A stretch of DNA of 22,552 bases, taken from assembly GCA_948468465.1 (NCBI GenBank), contig CAOKJJ010000073.1:1-22552 (forward strand), given 5' to 3'. The notes under the pieces are model-generated. The model searched no databases and was not told the DNA's origin. It worked only from the letters and a program-made list of their open reading frames with translations. The stretch's first letter is position 1; each line of letters opens with the position of its first letter. Below are positions 17,829 through 22,552 of the stretch, in pieces. This DNA is from an uncultured Eubacterium sp. GTDB taxonomy: Bacteria; Bacillota_A; Clostridia; Lachnospirales; Lachnospiraceae. A program made the position numbers and the translations under genes.

Positions 17829-18959
17829 AATATTAATTTTCATTATTTTGTAATCAAAACGCTTTGTCGTGCCGCGGGATTTTCAGAGCCTCAGGCGCAG
17901 ACAATTGCATATTATTCCCAGCAGGTGGATGATTTTATATTGGATGCGCCGATTGTTACCGATACAGAGCCCACGGAATATCTGCTCGATCATCGGTATG
18001 CAGGCAAACTGACGGACAAATTATGGATGGTAATGCCGCATCCGACCGGCATAGATATGTTAAAGTCTCTTGGAAAAAAATACAGACATACAACGCTTGC
18101 CGCATTTCATTTTATACCGAAAGAAGCGATCACACAGCTGGACATACAGGAAGAAGCCAGAAGCAAATACCGCTGCATCGCAGGCAATGAGCGTGAGGCA
18201 GGGCTGATACGCCAGATTGTGGAAGAGGCGGCAGAGAACGTAAGGAAATTGGATGATAACACAAAGGAAACAAGCCTAATGCAGTTAGGCATGGCGCTGC
18301 ATACCTATGCAGATACCTATGCGCACTGCGGCTTTTCTGGGCTGGAAGGATGGGAGAACCGCGCAGTAATTGAAAAGGCTTTGAACGAGACGACAAAAAA
18401 AGAGGAAATCCAGTGGGCAGAACGTGAAATGTTCCAGCAGCTGCCGCCGATTGGCCATGGAACCGCAGGAACGGCGCCTGATTTGTGCGTCTGCAGCATA
18501 GACCTGCGTATGCGCAGGAACAGGGAAGATACGGCAATGTCTTTGCATATTGCCCGTGACAACAGGAAATGGTTTATGCTGTGCGCAAGAAATATACTGG
18601 ATATCCTTTGTGACTGCCAGGGAATCAGCCATTGGACAGACGCGTCATGGAAGCCGCTTGAGGAGCGCATGCTGTCAGTTATGCAGGGGCCGGAATCTGA
18701 AAAGTCAAAAAAGGATCTGCTGACTGCCCGATGGAGCAGGGCTTTTCCTGATATTGGGTATTCTTATGAAAAAAATCAGCGTTTTTTTCATAGAGAAGAT
18801 ACGGTATCGGCAGAATTGGAAGGTTATATGATCAAACATGTGACGCCATCCTTTTTTAGCTATCAGGAACTTGCGTATCAGCGCGCGGACCAGATCGTTG
18901 GGGCGACAGGAATGATGCAGGAATGGAGCAGGATGCTGGCTGAATCTTTAAGAAAATAA
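17826..18959 (+). CDS. Gene F: DUF6765-like, putative metal-dependent (phospholipase C-like) protein, 377 aa
   Basis: It begins at TTG with MNINFHYFVIKTLCRAAGFS (His6), followed by QTIAYYSQQVDD (Asp35-Asp36). AAFHFIP has His95, and MALHTYADTYAHCGFSG has His159, Asp163 and His167. The order H...QxVDD...FHFxP...HxYADTxAHxGF fits DUF6765 as I know it. It recalls the largely helical zinc-dependent phospholipase C/S1-P1 nuclease fold, in which the N-terminal residue, histidines and aspartates bind three zinc ions. The metal residues seem intact, so catalytic activity is plausible; phospholipid or nucleic-acid hydrolysis is inference. There is no signal peptide, unlike secreted phospholipases. Being the last gene of the operon, in the slot where effector genes often lie, it is a candidate effector. 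No obvious immunity gene follows on the same strand. Confidence 0.75.
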   Translation: MNINFHYFVIKTLCRAAGFSEPQAQTIAYYSQQVDDFILDAPIVTDTEPTEYLLDHRYAGKLTDKLWMVMPHPTGIDMLKSLGKKYRHTTLAAFHFIPKEAITQLDIQEEARSKYRCIAGNEREAGLIRQIVEEAAENVRKLDDNTKETSLMQLGMALHTYADTYAHCGFSGLEGWENRAVIEKALNETTKKEEIQWAEREMFQQLPPIGHGTAGTAPDLCVCSIDLRMRRNREDTAMSLHIARDNRKWFMLCARNILDILCDCQGISHWTDASWKPLEERMLSVMQGPESEKSKKDLLTARWSRAFPDIGYSYEKNQRFFHREDTVSAELEGYMIKHVTPSFFSYQELAYQRADQIVGATGMMQEWSRMLAESLRK

Positions 18960-18965
18960 ACAAAC

Positions 18966-19021
18966 AAGGAACTGTATGTAAATAACTTAAAGCAATTGCG
19001 CAGGATTTTTCTTCGAGAGTG
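18966..19021 (+). repeat. Dispersed repeat, copy 1
   Basis: The stretch starting AAGGAACTGT, with AATAACTT, GCAATT and TTTTTCTTCGAGAGTG, recurs at 22499-22552 in the same orientation with substitutions and two single-base gaps. It lies just after the gene F stop. It may be the edge of a family of dispersed intergenic elements; its full extent cannot be judged here. Confidence 0.6.
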
Positions 19022-19080
19022 CTGTTCTGCGTGAAAACGGAATATTACAGCCGGGTTTGTATGGATACGAAGATTTAAGA
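18991..19080 (+). pseudogene. Degraded coding fragment sharing a motif with gene E
   Basis: An open frame without a start codon reads ENGILQPGLYGYEDLRK. The core at 19047-19074 matches gene E at 16635-16662 in about 25 of 28 bases, and the three differences all fall at third codon positions without changing the protein (QPGLYGYED in both). That pattern indicates descent from a translated homologue rather than chance. The rest of the homologue is absent. The fragment may be a remnant of a second, lost copy of part of gene E or of a related gene. Confidence 0.5.
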
Positions 19081-19081
19081 A

Positions 19082-19130
19082 AAAGTGTAAAGCTCATTGG
19101 AAATTCGATCAGCTTTACACTTTGGTTTTG
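19082..19130. terminator. Bidirectional intrinsic terminator
   Basis: AAAGTGTAAAGCT (19082-19094) pairs perfectly with AGCTTTACACTTT (19111-19123), a 13-bp stem with a 16-base loop. It is followed by GGTTTTG on the plus strand and flanked by A-rich sequence on the left. It can end the operon transcript about 120 bases after gene F and also the convergent small gene at 19143-19340. Confidence 0.75.
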
Positions 19131-19142
19131 TGATTATGATCA

Positions 19143-19340
19143 TTACTCTTTGATAATATCCAATTCAGTCAGGTTAATGCCGGATGCGGTTAATATTACT
19201 TTTAATTCAATGTAGCGTCCTTTCATGGCTTTATAGCTTGCAGAATCTTTTTCAGCTAATACCATGTAATTTTGCAGTCTTGCAAACTCTTCTACGTTTT
19301 TTTGCATTTGTTCTGTTTCTGCCATTGCTATTACATCCAT
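19143..19340 (-). CDS. Small conserved-looking 65-aa protein, function unknown
   Basis: The likely start is ATG 19338-19340 (MDVIAMAETEQMQKNVEEFA), with AAAGGCGGTGG just upstream. A longer frame starting near 19403 lacks a ribosome binding site. The product is acidic and helical (FARLQNYMVLAEKDSASYKA, then RYIELKVILTASGINLTELD), ends with IIKE, and has no signal or membrane segment. Heptad-like spacing of leucine, isoleucine and methionine suggests a coiled coil. I believe similar small proteins are common in Lachnospiraceae, but I know no function. It is convergent to the operon and shares its terminator. Orientation matches the integrase, about 245 bases further right. Confidence 0.65.
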   Translation of the reverse strand: MDVIAMAETEQMQKNVEEFARLQNYMVLAEKDSASYKAMKGRYIELKVILTASGINLTELDIIKE

Positions 19341-19584
19341 ATTTCCACCGCCTTTGTGATGCATATTATTTCGATTGATGCAGCTGTTTGCTGATACAGC
19401 CATTATAACGTTTGTAGGCAGCGGTGTAAAGAGGGTTTTCTTCGATCAGACAGGCTGTTAGCGATACGGGTTTTCGCAGAGTATGCAGCTCTGCGATAGA
19501 TGTCAGCAAATGCTTTCTTATTCTATATCCTGCCAATTCTGGCCATTTTTTGACGGTAAATGTACATCCGTAATATTACATTTT
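19341..19584. other. Intergenic region between small gene and integrase
   Basis: No gene is supported. It contains the palindrome GTAATATTAC (19570-19579) within a hairpin pairing AAATGTA (19558-19564) with TACATTT (19577-19583) next to the integrase stop. The T-run lies on the plus-strand side, so it could be a weak terminator. An attachment site is often found next to an integrase gene, but I cannot identify a core here. Confidence 0.3.
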
Positions 19585-20742
19585 TTAATGCAGGCAGCAT
19601 TCCCCTGTATGAACCAGGCTCTGCAGCTTATCCATATTATTCCGCTTCATAGCCATGGTCGGATGTACATACCGGTTCATCGTGATCTGAATGGTTGCAT
19701 GCCCTAAGATCATGCTTAACGTTTTAACATCAAACCCCAGTTCTACACACCTTGTTGCAAAGGTATGTCTCAGGCAATGAAAATTCACATTTAAAAGCCC
19801 CAGTTTGTGCATAATCTTTTGAAAATGATATTCTATTAACCTTGGTTCCATATATTTATCTGTCCGTCCTGTTAAAAGATATGCCTGGTTTTCCATACCT
19901 TCTGATTTTGCATGCAGCAATTTCAGCAGAAAATCCGGGATTGGAATCGTACGCACTGCGCAAGAGCTTTTCGGCAGAGTTTCAATTATTTTCGTTTTCT
20001 TTGTTGATGACTGGGAATAATCCTTAATACGAAGCATTGTCTTATCTATTGTAATTATTTTTTGCTTCATGTCTATTTTTTCCCAGCGCAGCGCACATAA
20101 TTCGCCCAGCCGAATGCCTGTATACAGGCTGATATAAATACCCATATGAATATTTGAAATCTCCGCTAATAAATATTTTTCTAAATCTCCCTGTTCTTCC
20201 TGCGTCAGCACACGGATCTGCCTGCTGCCCTGCTTAATCACAATATCATCCAGACCGACATTGTCTGCCCATCCCTCACGTTCTGCAAAAGCCAGTACCA
20301 TTTTTATGACAGACTTAATATCCGATACGCTTTTGGTTGCCAGTCCGGTACCATCCAGCTTCCCATGCTCCAGCAGGCCCGCAAAATACTGCTCTAATAA
20401 TGCTGCATTGATATCTTTTAAGCTAAAGGATCCTAATTCAGGCTTTACGTATGCATCTATGATTCCCCGGTATTTTACATAGGACGACTCTTTGATATTT
20501 GTCTGAATACTGTCCAGCCATAATCTGCACGCCTCACTAACAGAACAGCATACCTGTTCTGGCACTGTTTTTACAGGTATATCTGACAGACATGCTTTTT
20601 GTTTCTTATTCTTTGCCTCCATATACGATTTCGCATAAAGCGATTTATAATGCGCCCGTCCTTTTTCATTATAAAATTCAATATAACGTACTTCCCAGCG
20701 GCCATCTTTTCTTTTATAAATATTTTCTCCTCTGCGTGGCAT
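19585..20742 (-). CDS. Tyrosine site-specific recombinase (phage/ICE-type integrase), 385 aa
   Basis: Full-length. The N-terminal arm-binding region ([20 protein letters not shown]) resembles the three-stranded AP2-like DNA-binding domain. A SAM-like core-binding domain covers about 65-160. The catalytic domain carries Arg211 ([13 protein letters not shown]), His322-x-x-Arg325 ([10 protein letters not shown]), His348 ([12 protein letters not shown]) and the nucleophile Tyr358. All key residues are present, so it is probably active. The ATG at 20740-20742 is preceded by AGAAAGGATG. Such enzymes integrate and excise mobile elements at att sites. No excisionase, relaxase or phage structural gene is visible beside it, so it is an orphan integrase or the end of a decayed or cryptic island, perhaps the one carrying the large operon. 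Confidence 0.95.
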   Translation of the reverse strand: MPRRGENIYKRKDGRWEVRYIEFYNEKGRAHYKSLYAKSYMEAKNKKQKACLSDIPVKTVPEQVCCSVSEACRLWLDSIQTNIKESSYVKYRGIIDAYVKPELGSFSLKDINAALLEQYFAGLLEHGKLDGTGLATKSVSDIKSVIKMVLAFAEREGWADNVGLDDIVIKQGSRQIRVLTQEEQGDLEKYLLAEISNIHMGIYISLYTGIRLGELCALRWEKIDMKQKIITIDKTMLRIKDYSQSSTKKTKIIETLPKSSCAVRTIPIPDFLLKLLHAKSEGMENQAYLLTGRTDKYMEPRLIEYHFQKIMHKLGLLNVNFHCLRHTFATRCVELGFDVKTLSMILGHATIQITMNRYVHPTMAMKRNNMDKLQSLVHTGECCLH

Positions 20743-20843
20743 GATTTACATCCTTTCTTTTTGACCATAATTGTGACGTAAAATGACCAAATAATCATCC
20801 ATTTTTCAATATTTACTTCTCTGCCACATTTAAAATTATGTAG

Positions 20844-21071
20844 ATAATTTCACTGAAAAAATATGAATCCTTCGCGGGCATTGCCGGTACCATGGCATCG
20901 GATATTTTGGGTGTGCCTAACGTAATGCTCTATACCAGTTATCCATCAAATGGCAGCTATTCGGCGGCTGCATCTTTTGAAGGTGTTTCCGGGGAGCATT
21001 CGCTTCGGATTGCAGCGGACCAGATTGCAGCGGATTACGCTGCCCGGTATGGATGCATCTGCAAAAATTAA
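20844..21071 (+). pseudogene. 3' fragment of an unrecognised gene
   Basis: Directly after an in-frame stop at 20841-20843 a frame without a start codon reads KKYESFAGIAGTMASDILG, then VPNVMLYTSYPSNGSYSAAA and HSLRIAADQIAADYAARYG, ending CICKN at TAA 21069-21071. Composition and codon use look like genuine protein, with better G+C at third positions than the AT-rich sequence just before it. I do not recognise the family. The upstream part of the gene is missing, replaced by the intergenic region of the integrase, which suggests an insertion or deletion boundary near 20840. Confidence 0.5.
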
Positions 21072-21074
21072 TTG

Positions 21075-21102
21075 TTGAATAATTCTTTGATTATGATATA
21101 AT
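21075..21102 (+). promoter_or_regulatory. Promoter of the truncated AAA-ATPase gene
   Basis: TTGAAT (21075-21080), a 16-base spacer and TATAAT (21097-21102), with TGA immediately before the -10 box giving an extended -10 (TGATATAAT). Ribosome binding site GGAGGAGGG (21130-21138) lies 8 bases before ATG 21147. Confidence 0.7.
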
Positions 21103-21146
21103 CGCCCAAAAGGGATTTTCTAATAAATCGGAGGAGGGCGTAAACG

Positions 21147-22076
21147 ATGGCCGAAAAAAGGAAAAAACTACCAATCGGCATAGACCGGTTTGAGAAGCTT
21201 CGAAAAACCGGCTGCTATTATGTCGATAAAACAGGAATCATTAAAGAACTGCTGGACGAAGCTTGTGAAGTAAGCCTGTTTACCAGGCCGAGAAGATTTG
21301 GAAAATCCCTGAATATAGACATGATGAAAAATTTCTTTGAAATCGGCGCGGATCCCTTATTATTTGAGGGACTGGAAATCTTCCGCTTTCAAGATCTGTG
21401 TGCGGAGCATTTTGGAAAATATCCGGTTATTTCCTTAAGCTTAAAAGATGTCTGGGGGAATGATTACGAATCCGCAGAAAAGGCTTTTGAAAGCATGACA
21501 GGGATGGAAGTAAGAAGGATATGCGTAAAGTATGCCCTTTTGGAAAGCAGCATTTTATTAGAAAGCGATAAAGTGTATTTAAAAAACGTTCTGGCGGGCA
21601 AACAGGAGCAGGGAATGGCAGCCTGCTTGAAAAGAGTATTCCAATATTTGTCAGAAGTATGCGGCAAAAAGGTCATCCTTTTCATGGATGAATATGACGT
21701 GCCGTTGGATTATGCGTATCAAAAAGGATATTATGAACAGATGCTGGGTGTTTTTCGAAATCTTTTGAGCAGCATATTAAAATCCAATGATAATCTGCAG
21801 TTTGCGGTGTTGACAGGATGTCTTAGAATTGCAAAGGAAAGTATTTTTACGGGACTGAATAATTTTGTTGTCAATTCTGTATTAGATGAAGAATACAGTG
21901 AATATTTTGGATTTACGCAGGCCGAAGTCAGTCACATGCTGCAGTATTACGGAATGGAGGAACATCAGGATGCGATTCAGGAGTGGTATGACGGCTATCG
22001 GTTTGGAGGCACCGCTATGTATTGTCCCTGGGATGTATTGAATTATCTGAGAAAGTATACTGTGCAACAGAATTGA
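21147..22076 (+). pseudogene. AAA-ATPase-like / PD-(D/E)XK nuclease family protein, C-terminally truncated (309 aa)
   Basis: The N-terminus (LPIGIDRFEKLRKTGCYYVD, then KTGIIKELL) and FTRPRRFGKSLNIDMM, with a Walker A-like RPRRFGKS at residues 47-54, identify the AAA-ATPase_like family (PF09820). The Walker B is VILFMDEYDVPL (176-187). YDGYRFGG and MYCPWDVLNY (about 281-300) mark the end of the ATPase half. Full proteins have about 520-560 residues and finish with a PD-(D/E)XK nuclease-like domain (PDDEXK_9). Here the frame leaves the family at about residue 301 and stops at 22074-22076. The promoter and RBS are intact, so a truncated protein may still be made. The function of the family is not well established. 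Confidence 0.85.
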
Positions 22077-22110
22077 CATTGTGTTACGTTTATTTGTTGG
22101 CTATGCGGAC

Positions 22111-22350
22111 GCTGGATGAGAGGGAAATGGCCTGGCTTGCGGCTCCTATTCCAGAATGTTAAGAATTTCTAGGCATTCTGAATGAACTCTGTGGTCCCGT
22201 CCGGTCGCGTCGCGTAGTCCGCCCCTGGCTAAACGCCAGTGGCTAAAAGCGACGCTGGGCTGCGCCCCTGATTTATTGAGCAGAATGTCAAGAACTTCTA
22301 AACATTCTTCCAACGTCGCCACAAGCCAGGCCATTTCCCACTCACCCGGC
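22111..22350. repeat. 240-bp element with about 70-bp inverted arms
   Basis: Positions 22111-22180 align without gaps to the reverse complement of 22281-22350, with about 55 of 70 bases identical. The similarity stops sharply at 22111 and 22350. The best block is GGGAAATGGCCTGGCTTG. The 100-base centre is GC-rich and contains the hairpin CTGGC-TAAAC-GCCAG (22225-22239) and a repeated GGCTAAA. Both arms read as similar protein (left EREMAWLAAPIPEC then stop; right, minus strand, EWEMAWLVATLEECLEVLD), so this is an inverted duplication of a short coding piece or a MITE-like element. No clear target-site duplication is visible. Confidence 0.7.
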
Positions 22351-22498
22351 TGGTTTTCTCTGGCTTTACGTGGAAATTCGTGAACGTTTATGAATGAATC
22401 TGCATCTGTTATAGTCTCACAGGAGATTCAAATGATTAAGTAAAAAATACCATCTGTAGTATCTACACAGATCGGCTGATATTCCTGTCAGTAATCGT
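22351..22498. other. AT-rich intergenic tail without genes
   Basis: No supported coding frame. A small hairpin pairs ATCTGT with ACAGAT (about 22453-22473). Nothing else is recognisable before the second dispersed-repeat copy. Confidence 0.4.
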
Positions 22499-22552
22499 AA
22501 GGAACTGTGAAAAAATAACTTTGCAATTTACTTGTCTTTTTCTCCGATAGCG
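22499..22552 (+). repeat. Dispersed repeat, copy 2 (runs off window end)
   Basis: AAGGAACTGT, AATAACTTTGCAATTT and TTTTTCTCCGATAGCG follow the same order as in 18966-19021, in the same orientation. The copy continues beyond the window, so its right boundary is unknown. Confidence 0.6.

Noticed and set aside
18130..18632. Several long open frames on the minus strand within the operon
   Set aside because: They lie antisense to clear coding sequence, lack ribosome binding sites and have low-complexity, arginine/serine/proline-rich composition typical of shadow frames in a GC-rich gene.
9287..18959. A phage-tail or extracellular contractile injection system, suggested by the LysM domain and large genes
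   Set aside because: No sheath, tube, baseplate J, spike or AAA+ unfoldase gene is present in the window; only the LysM is shared.
19558..19586. Terminator for the integrase gene
   Set aside because: The 7-bp stem is AT-only with a 12-base loop, and the T-run is on the wrong side for the minus-strand gene.
22146..22334. 62-aa minus-strand open frame in the right flank
   Set aside because: It runs through the inverted-arm element and its hairpin core, so it is better explained as part of that repeat than as a gene.
1..22552. tRNA, rRNA, CRISPR array or riboswitch
   Set aside because: No cloverleaf, conserved rRNA stretch, regularly spaced repeat-spacer pattern or recognisable aptamer was seen; the only tandem array (4793-4848) has no spacers.

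Overview
The window looks like a chromosomal accessory region of a Gram-positive anaerobe of the Clostridia, most likely a gut Lachnospiraceae-type organism. The reasons are strong AGGAGG-type ribosome binding sites, TTGAAA/TATAAT promoters, a TTG start, a Clostridia-style XRE regulator and tyrosine integrase, and an AAA-ATPase/PD-(D/E)XK family gene typical of gut Firmicutes and Bacteroidota. By eye, the central operon is richer in G+C than its AT-rich flanks. That taxonomy is inference.

Left flank (1-769): a partial XRE-type regulator on the minus strand, then decayed minus-strand remnants: the first 24 codons of a HAD phosphatase, the C-terminal end of a hexapeptide-repeat acetyltransferase, and an unrecognised short frame.

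Centre (770-18959): one strong promoter (TTGAAA-17-TATAAT, 770-798) followed by six tightly packed plus-strand genes, about 18 kb. In order they encode: (A) a 511-aa protein ending in a Hint/intein-like domain that lacks the splicing C-terminus; (B) a 761-aa beta-rich protein with Fn3-like repeats and a C-terminal beta-grasp-like domain; (C) an 897-aa beta-rich protein of unknown family, preceded by four tandem 14-bp repeats that run up to its start codon; (D) a 575-aa ComEC-type metallo-beta-lactamase-fold hydrolase, translationally coupled to C by an ATGA overlap; (E) a 2,833-aa giant beta-rich protein with a central LysM-like domain; (F) a 377-aa DUF6765-like protein with a histidine/aspartate pattern reminiscent of zinc-dependent phospholipase C, starting at TTG. 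None has a recognisable signal peptide. I recognise no named system with this composition. My working reading is a large multi-protein assembly (A, B, C, E as structural or processing parts, D and F as enzymes), possibly a peptidoglycan-associated or lysis-released effector apparatus. The function is not established.

Right flank (18960-22552): a dispersed-repeat copy, a degraded stretch sharing coding sequence with gene E, a bidirectional terminator, a 65-aa minus-strand gene, a full-length tyrosine integrase on the minus strand, an unrecognised 3' gene fragment, an AAA-ATPase that has lost its C-terminal nuclease domain, a 240-bp element with about 70-bp inverted arms, and a second copy of the dispersed repeat running off the end. 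The integrase, gene fragments and repeats suggest the operon sits in a region of repeated insertion and decay.
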